DNA of 64,000 bases from Larkinella humicola (GCF_008727875.1 NZ_VTWS01000004.1:620001-684000), one strand, 5' to 3'; numbered from the stretch's first letter, positions 1-8,820 are shown. Numbers and translations: made by a program. Notes: generated by a model not told the origin, from the letters alone.

Positions 1-1159
1 AGTGGAACAGCAATCGGAAATGGTCAAAGGCGTGGTGCGGGATCTGCTGTTTGCCAGTCGTCCCATCGAGAGCCGCATCAACCGGACTTTGCTGGATTCG
101 CTGTTGAAAGAGTCCATTGCCGAGCGAGGCATCACTATCCCGTTTGAATATGGCGTGCGGACCAACGTGGGCATGGGGCTGGACAAACCGCAACTGCTGT
201 TTGCGTCGCATTCGGACAACCAGATGCAGGGGAAAAAGAAGATTTACAAAGCCGTGTTGTTTCCGAACAACTTTCTGGAAAAGGGTAATTACGTTTACGT
301 CTATTTTCCCGATCAGCAGCAGTTTATTCTGCGAAAAATGAGTGCGATTCTGGCGGGTTCGGCGGTGCTGGTGCTGGTTATTATGGCCTGTTTTTACATC
401 GCCATCAACACCATCATGCGTCAGAAAAAACTCGCCGACATCAAGAATGACTTTATCAATAACATGACCCACGAGTTCAAAACGCCGATTTCGACCATCT
501 CGCTGGCGGTGGAAATGGCGCAGGAACAACTCAGCCACGGAATTGAGAGGTCAGAAGAACCGGCCACGCGCCTGACCCGCTACATGGGCATCATCCGCGA
601 CGAAACCCGGCGGTTGGGGACACACGTGGAGAAAGTGTTGCAGATGGCGCTGCTCGACCGGGCTACGGCCGGAAAAGGAGCGGTGAAGCTCAAGCTCTCG
701 TCGGTTAATATTCACGATGCTATCGGCAATGTCTTGAATACGATCGGGTTGCAAATCGAACAAAAAGAAGGCGAAGTTCACCTGGATTTTGAAGCCGCCG
801 AGGAGATTGTGGAAGCCGATGAACTCCACCTGAGCAATATTCTGTATAACCTGCTCGACAATGCCATTAAATATTCGCCCGAAAAACCGGATATTACCAT
901 TCGAACGCGGAACGTGGAAAATGGCGTGAGTATTACCGTCGCCGACCACGGCATTGGCATGACGAAAGACCAGGTCAGCCGGATTTTCGAGAAGTTTTAT
1001 CGCGTTCCGACGGGGAACCTGCACGATGTCAAAGGCTTTGGCCTGGGGCTGAGTTACGTCAAGAAAATGGTTGAAGAACACCACGGTTCCATTCGGGTTG
1101 ACAGCCAGTTGGGAAAAGGAAGTTCTTTTGAGTTAGTTTTGCCATACCAACACACCTAA
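1..1159 (+). CDS. Sensor histidine kinase, 5' end outside window (RprX-like)
   Basis: Membrane histidine kinase that would autophosphorylate and pass phosphate to the response regulator encoded next. The visible 385 residues hold the end of a periplasmic part, a membrane helix at about 113-138, a HisKA box with the phospho-acceptor His157 in NNMTHEFKTP, and an HATPase domain with the N box NLLDNAIKYS, the G1 motif DHGIGM and the G2 motif FGLGLSY. No first membrane helix or signal is visible, so the true start lies left of base 1; the GTG at base 2 is only the first in-frame start-like codon. Gene order and style resemble the RprX/RprY pair of Bacteroides, which is an inference. The stimulus cannot be told from the sequence. 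Confidence 0.93.
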   Translation, partial: VEQQSEMVKGVVRDLLFASRPIESRINRTLLDSLLKESIAERGITIPFEYGVRTNVGMGLDKPQLLFASHSDNQMQGKKKIYKAVLFPNNFLEKGNYVYVYFPDQQQFILRKMSAILAGSAVLVLVIMACFYIAINTIMRQKKLADIKNDFINNMTHEFKTPISTISLAVEMAQEQLSHGIERSEEPATRLTRYMGIIRDETRRLGTHVEKVLQMALLDRATAGKGAVKLKLSSVNIHDAIGNVLNTIGLQIEQKEGEVHLDFEAAEEIVEADELHLSNILYNLLDNAIKYSPEKPDITIRTRNVENGVSITVADHGIGMTKDQVSRIFEKFYRVPTGNLHDVKGFGLGLSYVKKMVEEHHGSIRVDSQLGKGSSFELVLPYQHT

Positions 1160-1170
1160 ACGCTCCGCTC

Positions 1171-1255
1171 ACCTCTGATTTTCTCTGATCAACTCTGTGT
1201 AACAATTTAAAGCTATTACACAGAGTTGATCAGGGGAAATCAGAGGTTATCAGGG
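1171..1255. repeat. Intergenic inverted repeat P1 (10-bp ATCAG word family)
   Basis: Left arm 1171-1202 and right arm 1216-1247 match at 30 of 32 positions; both differences can form G-U pairs in RNA. The right side continues as four 10-bp units beginning at 1216, 1226, 1236 and 1246, each ending in CAG(A/G)G. It begins 12 bases after the kinase stop and ends about 11 bases before the regulator start, filling the spacer. The core matches the repeat at 25341-25424. Confidence 0.9.
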
Positions 1256-1266
1256 GAAAATATACA

Positions 1267-1947
1267 ATGCCTAAACTCTTACTGGTTGAAGATGACCCGA
1301 ATCTGGGAATGTTGCTGCAGGAATACCTGAACTCGAAAGGATATGATACCGACTTGGCTATCGATGGCAATCAGGGCTGGCAGCGGTTTGTCGATCATGC
1401 CTATGATCTGTGTCTCTTTGATGTGATGCTCCCGAAAAAGGACGGTTTTTCACTGGCGAAAGAAGTCCGGATGTCAGGCCGGGATGTGCCCATTATTTTC
1501 CTGACCGCCAAGTCGATGAAGGAAGACACCATTCAGGGATTCCGGATCGGGGCCGATGACTACATGACCAAACCGTTCAGCATGGAAGAGTTGCTGCTGC
1601 GGATTCAGGCCATTCTCCGGCGGTATCACAAAACCGAAGAAATGCAGCAACCGGCCACCTACCAGATTGGCTCTTTTTCGTTCGATTTTGCCCACCAGCT
1701 TCTCACCCGCAACGGAACCGACGTCAAACTGACCAGCAAAGAATCTGCCCTGCTCAAATTGTTCGCCCAGAACAAAAACCAGCCGCTCAGTCGGAGTTTT
1801 GCCCTCAAACTCATCTGGGGTGATGATTCGTATTTCAACGCCCGCAGCATGGACGTTTACATCACCAAGCTCCGGAAATACCTGAAGGAGGATGAGTCGG
1901 TGCAGATCGTCAACCTGCACGGCGAAGGATTTAAACTCATGGCGTAA
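1267..1947 (+). CDS. OmpR/PhoB-family response regulator (RprY-like)
   Basis: DNA-binding response regulator, partner of the upstream kinase. The receiver domain covers about residues 1-115, with acidic pair Asp9/Asp10, phospho-acceptor Asp52 in LFDVMLP, Thr80 in FLTAKS and Lys102 in MTKPF. A winged-helix output domain follows at about 130-226, ending in the typical YITKLRKYL recognition region. The length of 226 residues is normal for the family. The gap to the kinase is filled by a long inverted repeat, so the regulator may be expressed at a level different from the kinase even if co-transcribed. Targets are unknown. Confidence 0.95.
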   Translation: MPKLLLVEDDPNLGMLLQEYLNSKGYDTDLAIDGNQGWQRFVDHAYDLCLFDVMLPKKDGFSLAKEVRMSGRDVPIIFLTAKSMKEDTIQGFRIGADDYMTKPFSMEELLLRIQAILRRYHKTEEMQQPATYQIGSFSFDFAHQLLTRNGTDVKLTSKESALLKLFAQNKNQPLSRSFALKLIWGDDSYFNARSMDVYITKLRKYLKEDESVQIVNLHGEGFKLMA

Positions 1948-1960
1948 CGTTTCGGTGTGC

Positions 1961-1968
1961 TATCTTTG
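1961..1968 (+). promoter_or_regulatory. Bacteroidota -7 element for hemB
   Basis: TATCTTTG fits the TAnnTTTG consensus and sits 22 bases before the ATG at 1990. A clear -33 TTG is not seen. It lies inside the longer GTG-initiated reading frame from 1957, which supports 1990 as the real hemB start. Confidence 0.55.
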
Positions 1969-1989
1969 CAGTCAGAAACCAATTGCGTT

Positions 1990-2976
1990 ATGCTACGAAG
2001 ACCCCGCAGAAATAGAAAATCGCCCGTCATCCGGGAACTGGTCCAGGAAAACTTTCTTTCGTTGTCCGACCTGATTTATCCCATGTTTGTGATGGAAGGC
2101 CAGGGCGTTCGCTCCGAAATTACGTCGATGCCGGGGGTTGCCCGGTTTTCGCTCGACTTGTTGCTCGAAGAAATGCAGGAATGCGTCGATCTGGGCTTGC
2201 GAACCTTTGCCCTGTTTCCCAACTTGCCCGAAAGCAAAAAAGATAAATACGCGACGGAAAGCCATAATCCCGCAGGCTTGTATCTGCAAGCCGTAAAAGC
2301 CATCAAGACCCGCTTTCCCGAGATTGCCCTGATGACCGATGTCGCGATGGACCCGTATAGTTCCGACGGCCACGACGGGATCGTAGAAGAAAGCGCGAAC
2401 GGTTTTGAAGTGGTGAACGACGAAACGCTGGTGGTGCTGGCCAAAATGGCGGTGGCGCAGGCCCGCGCCGGTGCCGACATCATCGGGCCATCGGACATGA
2501 TGGACGGACGTATCGGTTACATCCGCGAAGCGCTTGACAAAGAAGGCTTCACCAACGTGTCCATCATGGCCTATACCGCCAAATATGCCGGCGCTTTCTA
2601 TGGCCCGTTTCGCGATGCGCTCGACTCCGCCCCGCGTTTTGGCGACAAGAAAACGTACCAGATGAATCCCGCCAACAGCCGCGAAGCCCTCATCGAAGCC
2701 GAACTGGACTACGCCGAAGGGGCTGATTTCCTGATGGTAAAACCGGCGATGGTGTATCTGGATATCATCAAATTATTAAGCGATAACTTCGACCTGCCGA
2801 TTGCTGCCTACAACGTCAGCGGGGAATACGCGATGGTGAAAGCCGCGGCCGCCAACGGCTGGCTCGACGGCGAACGCGCCATGCTCGAAATTCTGACGGC
2901 CATGAAACGGGCGGGAGCTAAAATTATTCTGACGTATTTCGCGAAGGAAGTCGCCCAACTCCGGAAAAAGGCATGA
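1990..2976 (+). CDS. hemB: Delta-aminolevulinic acid dehydratase (porphobilinogen synthase)
   Basis: Cytoplasmic heme-pathway enzyme that joins two 5-aminolevulinates into porphobilinogen. The 328-residue TIM-barrel protein shows DVAMDPYSSDGHDG in the metal/active-site lid region, the lysine motif MAYTAKYAGAFYGPFRDAL, and the Schiff-base lysine in FLMVKPAMVYLD. The cysteine-rich zinc triad seen in some homologues is not apparent, which suggests the magnesium-dependent class. The start at 1990 (MLRRPRRNRKSPVIREL) is preferred over GTG 1957 because a -7 promoter element lies between them. The stop overlaps the next start by ATGA. Confidence 0.95.
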   Translation: MLRRPRRNRKSPVIRELVQENFLSLSDLIYPMFVMEGQGVRSEITSMPGVARFSLDLLLEEMQECVDLGLRTFALFPNLPESKKDKYATESHNPAGLYLQAVKAIKTRFPEIALMTDVAMDPYSSDGHDGIVEESANGFEVVNDETLVVLAKMAVAQARAGADIIGPSDMMDGRIGYIREALDKEGFTNVSIMAYTAKYAGAFYGPFRDALDSAPRFGDKKTYQMNPANSREALIEAELDYAEGADFLMVKPAMVYLDIIKLLSDNFDLPIAAYNVSGEYAMVKAAAANGWLDGERAMLEILTAMKRAGAKIILTYFAKEVAQLRKKA

Positions 2977-4307
2977 GCACAATTTTGATACGAAATGCGC
3001 GGCTGGTAAACGAAGGTACCATCCGCGAAACCGACGTCTATTGCAAAGACGGTTTTATCGAGCAACTTGGTTCGGGTCTGAGCCAGCCAGCGGATACCAT
3101 CATCGATGCGGACGGTAATTACCTGTTGCCCGGTGTCATCGACGATCAGGTGCATTTTCGCGAACCCGGTTTAACCCACAAAGCGACCATCCATTCCGAA
3201 GCGCGGGCGGCTGTGGCCGGGGGCGTTACGAGTTTCATGGAAATGCCCAACACGGTTCCGAATGTGCTGACGCAGGAATTGCTGGCTCAGAAATACGAGA
3301 TTGCCGCGCGGACATCGCTCGCCAATTATTCGTTTTTTATGGGCGGCTCGAACGACAACCTGGCGGAAGTTCTGAAAACCGACCCGACAACCGTCTGCGG
3401 AATCAAGATTTTCATGGGTTCCTCTACGGGTAATATGCTGGTTGACAACGTGACGGTGCTGGAAGAGGTGTTCCGGCAGAGCCCGATGCTGATTGCGACG
3501 CACTGCGAAGACGAAGCTACCATCCGGGCCAACACCGCCCGGTACAAGGAACAGTATGGCGATGCCGCCACGGCCGCCATTCATCCGCTGGTACGGAACG
3601 AGGAAGCCTGCCTGAAATCGTCGTCGCTGGCGGTGGAACTGGCCAAAAAACATAACACCCGGCTGCACATTCTGCACATTTCGACCGCCAACGAACTGGC
3701 CCTGTTTGACAACACGGTTCCGTTGAAAGAAAAGCGGATTACGGCCGAAGTGTGCGTTCACCACCTGTGGTTCGATGCCGATGATTACGCGCGGCTGGGC
3801 AACCTCATCAAGTGCAACCCGGCCATCAAAGCACCCCATCACAAACCGCAACTCTGGCAGGCGTTGCTCGACAACCGGCTGGACATCATTGCCACCGACC
3901 ACGCGCCCCACACCTGGGACGAAAAGCAGCAACCCTATTGGCAGGCACCCTCCGGTTTGCCGCTGGTGCAGCATCCGTTGTTGATCATGCTGGAAGCCGT
4001 TCAGCAGGGAAAACTGTCGCTGGAAAAAGTGGTGGAAAAGATGTGCCACGCGCCCGCCGATTGTTTTCAGATCGACCGGCGCGGTTATGTTCGGGAAGGC
4101 TACTGGGCCGATCTGGTGCTGGTGGACCCGAAACAGAAAACCGAAGTTGCCAAAGAAAACATTCAGTACCAGTGCGGTTGGTCACCCCTGGAGGGAACGG
4201 TTTTCGGTACGGGCATTACTCATACGATTGTTTCCGGGCACCTGGCTTACGCCAATGGACAGTTTAACGATACAGTAACGGGAAAACGGTTATATTTTGT
4301 CCGGTAA
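2973..4307 (+). CDS. pyrC: Dihydroorotase
   Basis: Amidohydrolase of de novo pyrimidine synthesis, interconverting carbamoyl-aspartate and dihydroorotate. The 444-residue sequence shows PGVIDDQVHFREPG at the N-terminal metal site, the carboxylated-lysine motif GIKIFMGSSTGN, histidines in IATHCED and LHILHIS, and the late aspartate in IATDHAPHT. The first site reads QxH where class I enzymes usually have HxH; I believe this is common in Bacteroidota homologues, but it should be checked. Its ATG overlaps the hemB stop by four bases, implying translational coupling. A strong terminator follows. Confidence 0.92.
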   Translation: MSTILIRNARLVNEGTIRETDVYCKDGFIEQLGSGLSQPADTIIDADGNYLLPGVIDDQVHFREPGLTHKATIHSEARAAVAGGVTSFMEMPNTVPNVLTQELLAQKYEIAARTSLANYSFFMGGSNDNLAEVLKTDPTTVCGIKIFMGSSTGNMLVDNVTVLEEVFRQSPMLIATHCEDEATIRANTARYKEQYGDAATAAIHPLVRNEEACLKSSSLAVELAKKHNTRLHILHISTANELALFDNTVPLKEKRITAEVCVHHLWFDADDYARLGNLIKCNPAIKAPHHKPQLWQALLDNRLDIIATDHAPHTWDEKQQPYWQAPSGLPLVQHPLLIMLEAVQQGKLSLEKVVEKMCHAPADCFQIDRRGYVREGYWADLVLVDPKQKTEVAKENIQYQCGWSPLEGTVFGTGITHTIVSGHLAYANGQFNDTVTGKRLYFVR

Positions 4308-4341
4308 TAAAAAAGGCCGACTTTCCAGTCGGCCTTTTTTT
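4308..4341 (+). terminator. Rho-independent terminator after pyrC
   Basis: Stem GGCCGACT (4315-4322) pairs with AGTCGGCC (4327-4334) around a TTCC loop, with A-run and T-run flanks. It closes the hemB-pyrC unit and can act in both directions. Confidence 0.92.
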
Positions 4342-4359
4342 ACTATGTATTTCGCTTGG

Positions 4360-4554
4360 TCACGCTAACCTTCGTCGGTAAAAACATCGGTTGAGAATAG
4401 ACAGGTATAAATTACTGAACTTCTCATAACACCAGGATTTTAATTGTTTCACCTCCTCGGGAATCAGGAGACCGATTGCTTTTTTTAATTCCTTCTCAAA
4501 CAATTTCTTGTCAAAGCTTACTTTCTGAAGGATAGTCTTGATGTACTCCAGCAT
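4360..4554 (-). CDS. Small conserved-looking hypothetical protein, 64 aa
   Basis: Product unknown. The protein is lysine-rich with two predicted amphipathic helices (LEYIKTILQKVSFDKKLFEK, then KQLKSWCYEKFSNLY) and no signal or membrane segment. It resembles short uncharacterised proteins I recall from Cytophagales with a similar MLEYxKTILQKVSFD start, but this is memory, not a search. ATG 4554 is preferred over 4563 because such proteins begin MLEY. It stands alone, transcribed toward pyrC, with the bidirectional pyrC terminator at its 3' side. It is more than a shadow ORF because no other gene covers the stretch and its composition is protein-like. Confidence 0.6.
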   Translation of the reverse strand: MLEYIKTILQKVSFDKKLFEKELKKAIGLLIPEEVKQLKSWCYEKFSNLYLSILNRCFYRRRLA

Positions 4555-4679
4555 TGTTGCCATACCACATACTACGGTTTTTTTGGTTAGAGTTTTGAGG
4601 AGCTACTCCACATTCAAAAGATGTCCGGCAGAATCGGAAATGATCCGTCGGCATCTCTAAAATTGTAACGCATTCTATA

Positions 4680-4687
4680 TATTTTTG
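4680..4687 (+). promoter_or_regulatory. Candidate -7 element upstream of the BatD-like gene
   Basis: TATTTTTG matches TAnnTTTG and ends 16 bases before the ATG at 4704. The nearest upstream TTG (4663-4665) is only 14 bases away, shorter than usual, so this is a moderate call. Confidence 0.4.
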
Positions 4688-4703
4688 TTGCTCAAATTTA
4701 GAG

Positions 4704-6113
4704 ATGAAATTTCTAAAATTCCAATTTTTAGTTGCATTATTTTTTTATGGCTTACTGAGCATGAAAGCGTTAGCTCAGGAGCCGTCGATTTCTATTGATT
4801 TGGGTGAAACGGACATTTCGATTGAACGGCCCTTTACCATTTCCGTTGTCATAAAAAACAGCGATTCCCGGCCTGTGGTCAACTTTCCTGCCATAAAAGG
4901 CTTCATTAAAAAAGGAACGGTCACCAGTGTTTCACCGGCCGAAATGAATGGAAAAACCGTTGTTTCACAAGTGATTACCCAATCATATGCCGCTATACGT
5001 CCCGGCCAGTTCCGGGTGCCTCCCTTTGAACTGATCGTGGGCGAAACAACGATTCAATCGGAAGAGGTCATCATTACCGTCAAACCGCAACTTACTCCCG
5101 GCGATACCGTCAGGGCGGTGGCTGCTCCCCCCGAAACGATCGCCAAAAACGACGTTTTTCTGTCGTTAAGTACCTCAAAAAGCTCAGTTTACACTGGCGA
5201 GGGATTTTCGCTAAAATTGTCTTTTTTCGTGGCCGAATCCTATCCATTCGAGTTAACATTTTATGAACTTGATCAGCAGTTGCAACAACTTCTGAAAACA
5301 TTGCGCCCGGCCAATTGCTGGGAAGAAAATGAAGGAATAACCGACCTGTCGCGGCATACGGTTTTTTTCAACGGCAAGCGCTACGCCGAATACCGCATCT
5401 ACCAGGCTACCTTTTTTCCGCTCAATAAGCAATCCATCCAGATTCCGTCGGTTCGGTTGAACCTGCTGCAATACCGCCCGGCGGCCAAACCGGGGGGCGA
5501 ACGCAAAAAAGAAATGGTAGCCTATGCAACTCGTCCCCTTTCCGTAAGCGTTACGCCCCTGCCGGTCCACCCGCTTCGCGATCAGGTGGCTGTCGGACAA
5601 TACCGGCTGATTGAAACGAGCCTGCGAAAAAATCCCGCCGTTGGGCAGAGTGTCCAGTATAATTTCCGAATTACAGGCGAAGGAAATATCGCATCCCTGC
5701 CCGCTCCGGTGGTGCCCGACTCCGCGACGTTCGATATTTTTCCCCCGGGTGAAAAAACTGTCATCAACCGGAGCAACGGCATCGTTTCGGGCTACAAAAC
5801 GTTTTCCTACGCCCTCATTCCCCGCCAGAACGGCAACTTTCCCCTGGCGTCTTTTTTTCAGTGGATTTATTTCGACCTGAAACAGCAGCGGTATGACACT
5901 TTGCGATCGGCCATTACGTTACGGGTTGGCGGAACGGCCTTGCCCGAAGGCGATACCGTGCAGGTGAGTCTGCCGGGTTCAATCTATACCGGCATCGAGC
6001 AAACCGATAGTTCGCAGCAGCCGGTCAATTTACAGGAAATGCTTCGATTGCTGGTAAATATCCTGCTGGTCGGCATGATTGTGGGAATGATGTATTTATT
6101 TTGGAGAAAATAA
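4704..6113 (+). CDS. BatD-like protein (oxygen-tolerance family)
   Basis: Exported, membrane-anchored protein of 469 residues. A Sec signal peptide spans about 1-25 (ending KALAQ), followed by several beta-rich domains typical of the BatD family, and a single C-terminal membrane helix at about 447-466 with a short basic tail (FWRK). BatD proteins in Bacteroidota are usually encoded in bat operons with MoxR-type ATPase and VWA proteins and were named for aerotolerance in Bacteroides; their molecular role is unsettled. Here the gene is solitary, followed by an inverted repeat and aroC. The family call rests on overall architecture and early motifs such as SxDLGETDISIERPFTISV. Confidence 0.75.
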   Translation: MKFLKFQFLVALFFYGLLSMKALAQEPSISIDLGETDISIERPFTISVVIKNSDSRPVVNFPAIKGFIKKGTVTSVSPAEMNGKTVVSQVITQSYAAIRPGQFRVPPFELIVGETTIQSEEVIITVKPQLTPGDTVRAVAAPPETIAKNDVFLSLSTSKSSVYTGEGFSLKLSFFVAESYPFELTFYELDQQLQQLLKTLRPANCWEENEGITDLSRHTVFFNGKRYAEYRIYQATFFPLNKQSIQIPSVRLNLLQYRPAAKPGGERKKEMVAYATRPLSVSVTPLPVHPLRDQVAVGQYRLIETSLRKNPAVGQSVQYNFRITGEGNIASLPAPVVPDSATFDIFPPGEKTVINRSNGIVSGYKTFSYALIPRQNGNFPLASFFQWIYFDLKQQRYDTLRSAITLRVGGTALPEGDTVQVSLPGSIYTGIEQTDSSQQPVNLQEMLRLLVNILLVGMIVGMMYLFWRK

Positions 6114-6116
6114 GCG

Positions 6117-6201
6117 TAGACAAGAGAGGTTAGACAAGAGAATAAAGAAAGGTCAGCAGCGGGTTTTTAGTCTCACGTCTCTTGTCTATCCTCTCACATC
6201 T
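6117..6201. repeat. Intergenic inverted repeat P2 (AGACAAGAGA family)
   Basis: The word TAGACAAGAG occurs at 6117 and again 14 bases later at 6131. Arms 6125-6141 and 6178-6194 match at 16 of 17 positions. It starts right after the batD-like stop and ends 8 bases before aroC. The same word recurs at 8741, 49491 and 56272 in unrelated operons. Confidence 0.85.
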
Positions 6202-6209
6202 GGAACAAA

Positions 6210-7298
6210 ATGAGCAGTACATACGGAACGCTTTTTAAAATAGCCACATTTGGTGAATCGCACGGCGCAGCGATCGGCGTGATCATCGACGGTTGCCCGG
6301 CGGGCTTGGAAGTAGACACGGCTTTCATCCAGTCGGAGTTGGATCGCCGGAAACCGGGCCAGTCGCGAATCACGACGCAACGGCGTGAGAAAGACGAATT
6401 TCAGGTGCTTTCCGGCATTTTCGAGGGAAAAACCGAAGGCACACCCATCAGCCTGGTCATCTGGAACGAAGACCAGCGCAGCAAAGATTATTCGCACATC
6501 TCCCAGCAATTCCGTCCTTCCCACGCTGATTATACCTACCAGGAAAAGTACGGTGTACGCGACTACCGGGGCGGTGGCCGTAGTTCTGCCCGCGAAACAG
6601 CCGCTCGTGTGGCTGCCGGAGCGCTGGCCAAATTGCTGTTGAAACAACAGGGTGTCAGCATTCAGGCGTATGTGTCGCAGGTCGGGAAACTGAAGCTCGA
6701 AACCCCGTATCAGCAACTCGAACTGGCAAAGGCCGAGGAAAATGCCGTTCGGTGCCCCGATCCGGAACTGGCGCAGCAAATGTTCGACTACATCGATGAA
6801 ACCCGCAAGCAGGGGGATTCCATCGGGGGCATCGTGTCGTGTGTCATCACGGGCGCTCCAGCAGGTTGGGGAGAGCCGGTTTTCGATAAACTGCACGCCG
6901 AACTGGGCAAGGCCATGTTGAGCATCAATGCCGTAAAAGGCTTCGAATACGGCAGCGGTTTTGCCGGCGTCGAATTGCATGGCTCGGAACACAACGATGA
7001 ATTTTACATCGAACCGGGCGACGAAACCGGGCGCGTTCGGACCAGGACGAACCATTCCGGCGGGATTCAGGGTGGAATTTCCAACGGCGAGGATATTTAT
7101 TTTCGGGTTGCTTTCAAACCCGTGGCTACCATTATGCAGGATCAGGATAGTGTGGATGTCAACGGCGACCCGGTGGTGGTTTCGGGCAAAGGACGGCACG
7201 ATCCCTGCGTGGTTCCGCGCGCCGTTCCGATTGTGGAAGCCATGGCCGCGCTGGTGCTGGCCGACTTTTATTTGCGGAACAAAGGGGCGAAGGTGTGA
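6210..7298 (+). CDS. aroC: Chorismate synthase
   Basis: Last step of the shikimate pathway: converts 5-enolpyruvylshikimate 3-phosphate to chorismate using reduced FMN. The 362-residue protein shows the family signatures [20 protein letters not shown] near the N-terminus, RPSHADYTY at about 107-115, [18 protein letters not shown] at about 124-141, and the C-terminal [17 protein letters not shown]. Length is normal. The ATG at 6210 opens directly on the conserved YGTLFKI segment, so the start is firm. A GTGA overlap with the next frame at 7295 raises possible coupling to apbE. Confidence 0.97.
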   Translation: MSSTYGTLFKIATFGESHGAAIGVIIDGCPAGLEVDTAFIQSELDRRKPGQSRITTQRREKDEFQVLSGIFEGKTEGTPISLVIWNEDQRSKDYSHISQQFRPSHADYTYQEKYGVRDYRGGGRSSARETAARVAAGALAKLLLKQQGVSIQAYVSQVGKLKLETPYQQLELAKAEENAVRCPDPELAQQMFDYIDETRKQGDSIGGIVSCVITGAPAGWGEPVFDKLHAELGKAMLSINAVKGFEYGSGFAGVELHGSEHNDEFYIEPGDETGRVRTRTNHSGGIQGGISNGEDIYFRVAFKPVATIMQDQDSVDVNGDPVVVSGKGRHDPCVVPRAVPIVEAMAALVLADFYLRNKGAKV

Positions 7299-8365
7299 AG
7301 TTGAAATTTACCCCCAACCCCCTGAAGGGGGCTTTAGAAAAGCCGGAGGTTAAAGCCCCCTTCAGGGGGTTGGGGGCAAAAGCAGTGGTACTTTCGCTAT
7401 GCTTCACGCTGATTGGCTGGAAGAATGTTGCCCAGCCACTCCAGCGGTACACCTTCGACCGGGGACTGTTCGGGACCGAATTCCGGCAGATTTTTTACGC
7501 GCCCAACGACCGTATTGCCCAAGAGGTTCGCCGGGCGGTCGATGCCCGGATGGATTCGCTCAATGTCATCATGAGTGATTACCTGGACGGCAGCGAAATC
7601 AACCGGTTATCGGCCACGGCAGGTTCGGGTCAATGGGTGTCAGTCTCCCCGGATTTGTTCGACATCCTCAGCCGGGCAGTTGCCATTGCCAAAGCCTCCG
7701 ACGGGTTGTTCGACCCCACCATCGGACCACTGTCGCAACTCTGGCGCCGGGCCGTTCGGCGCAAAATCTTTCCCACAAAACCCGAACTCCGAAAGGCCCA
7801 CCAACGGGTCGATTACCGGTTGATCGAATTGAAAAAACCGGGTTTTGTACGGTTGAAAAAACCGGGTATGCGGCTGGATGTGGGCGGTATTGGACAGGGA
7901 TATGCCATCGATGAGGGACTGAAAGTGCTTCAGCAGTTGGGCATCAAATCGGCTTTGCTGGATATCGGGGGCGATATTCTGGTGAGTGACCCACCGCCGG
8001 GCGAACGCGGCTGGCGGATTCTGATCGGGGCTGCTGCCGATACGACGACCTTGCTTCTCCGCCAGGTGGGCATCACAACTTCGGGCGCCACGCACCGGTA
8101 TCTCGAACACAACGGCAAACGGTATTCACACCTGATGAATCCGCGGACGGGTCTCGGACTGCTTCACCACGCCCAGACGACGGTTTTAGCACCCGATGGC
8201 ACACAGGCTGATGCCCTCACCAAAGTCTTCAGTGTCGCGGGAATTCAGAAAAGCAAGCGGCTGATAAAACGGTTTCCTGGCGTAAGCGTCTGGATTACGG
8301 AAGAACGAAATGGGAAATTGAAGAAATGGAGTTCGGTTACTTCGACGTCGCCATCACCATTTTGA
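7295..8365 (+). CDS. apbE: FAD:protein FMN transferase (ApbE family)
   Basis: Likely attaches FMN covalently to threonine in flavoproteins such as RnfG/NqrC types. Motifs: [61 protein letters not shown] and the metal-binding QADALTKVF. The start is uncertain. GTG 7295 overlaps the aroC stop, but then residues 6-28 are encoded by a palindromic repeat (7311-7376). GTG 7385 gives a 326-residue protein beginning [12 protein letters not shown], a hydrophobic export-like segment without the usual basic residues. The 3' end overlaps the convergent exbD gene by 29 bases. Confidence 0.88.
   Translation: MKLKFTPNPLKGALEKPEVKAPFRGLGAKAVVLSLCFTLIGWKNVAQPLQRYTFDRGLFGTEFRQIFYAPNDRIAQEVRRAVDARMDSLNVIMSDYLDGSEINRLSATAGSGQWVSVSPDLFDILSRAVAIAKASDGLFDPTIGPLSQLWRRAVRRKIFPTKPELRKAHQRVDYRLIELKKPGFVRLKKPGMRLDVGGIGQGYAIDEGLKVLQQLGIKSALLDIGGDILVSDPPPGERGWRILIGAAADTTTLLLRQVGITTSGATHRYLEHNGKRYSHLMNPRTGLGLLHHAQTTVLAPDGTQADALTKVFSVAGIQKSKRLIKRFPGVSVWITEERNGKLKKWSSVTSTSPSPF
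7311..7376. repeat. Inverted repeat P3 (CCCCCTGAAGGGGG family) across apbE 5' end
   Basis: Perfect 26-bp arms at 7311-7336 and 7351-7376 around a 14-base loop. Each arm also holds the inner palindrome CCCCCTGAAGGGGG or its complement form. The element is open in the apbE frame. A diverged copy is at 19671-19736. Confidence 0.95.
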
Positions 8366-8729
8366 TGTTCAGTTTGGCCCCGGTTTGCAGCACATCGACC
8401 AGATCCTGAACGGCCAGGGTTTTATCGACCCGTACCACAATCGTTGGTTCAGCCACATCTTTCAACACCGATTTCAGTTCCATCTCCAGGTTTTCGGGAG
8501 CAATGGGCGTTTTATCGATGAAATACTGCTTCTGACCATCGACCGACAACGTCACCTGTTTCTTGCTCAATTGCTGCGAAGAGGCCGCTTTGGGAAGCAA
8601 CAGCTTGATTACATTGGGGTTCGCTACCGTCGAAATGATCAAAAAGAACAACAGCAGGAAAAACATGATGTCGTTCAGGGAGGAGGTAGCAACCTCGGCG
8701 GCAAACTTATGTTTTCTTCGGAATTTCAT
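8337..8729 (-). CDS. exbD: ExbD/TolR-family biopolymer transport protein
   Basis: Inner-membrane component of an ExbB-ExbD proton channel that powers outer-membrane work. The 130-residue protein has a short basic cytoplasmic start (MKFRRKHKF), one membrane helix at about 20-38 with the family aspartate just before it (SSLNDIMFFLLLFFLI), and a periplasmic domain ending near residue 130. It is transcribed after the exbB gene at 8821-9522, from which it is separated by an inverted repeat. No tonB follows here. A second, larger exb locus lies at 28898-31848. Confidence 0.92.
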   Translation of the reverse strand: MKFRRKHKFAAEVATSSLNDIMFFLLLFFLIISTVANPNVIKLLLPKAASSQQLSKKQVTLSVDGQKQYFIDKTPIAPENLEMELKSVLKDVAEPTIVVRVDKTLAVQDLVDVLQTGAKLNIKMVMATSK

Positions 8730-8740
8730 TATTGGAGAGG

Positions 8741-8812
8741 AAAGACAAGAGACAAGAGATAAAAGACCGTACCCTACGTTGTCTTTACTCTCTTGTCTAT
8801 TCTCTCTTGTCT
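8741..8812. repeat. Intergenic inverted repeat P4 (AGACAAGAGA family)
   Basis: Left part 8741-8767 and right part 8781-8812 are imperfect reverse complements built from repeated GACAAGAGA words. It fills the exbB-exbD spacer, lying 9 bases from the exbB stop. Same family as 6117-6201. Confidence 0.82.
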
Positions 8813-8820
8813 GGTTAAAC

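Noticed and set aside
1171-1255. Treating each palindrome as an ordinary intrinsic terminator
   Set aside because: Most lack a T-run after the stem, lie inside operons such as nuo, and have arms of 20-40 bp, far longer than the true terminators at 4308, 27104, 34880 and 51912.
1957-1989. GTG 1957 as hemB start
   Set aside because: A -7 promoter element lies inside this extension and homologues begin near MLRRPRR.
6186-7199. 337-codon open frame antisense to aroC
   Set aside because: No recognisable family, lies wholly on the opposite strand of chorismate synthase, composition typical of a shadow.
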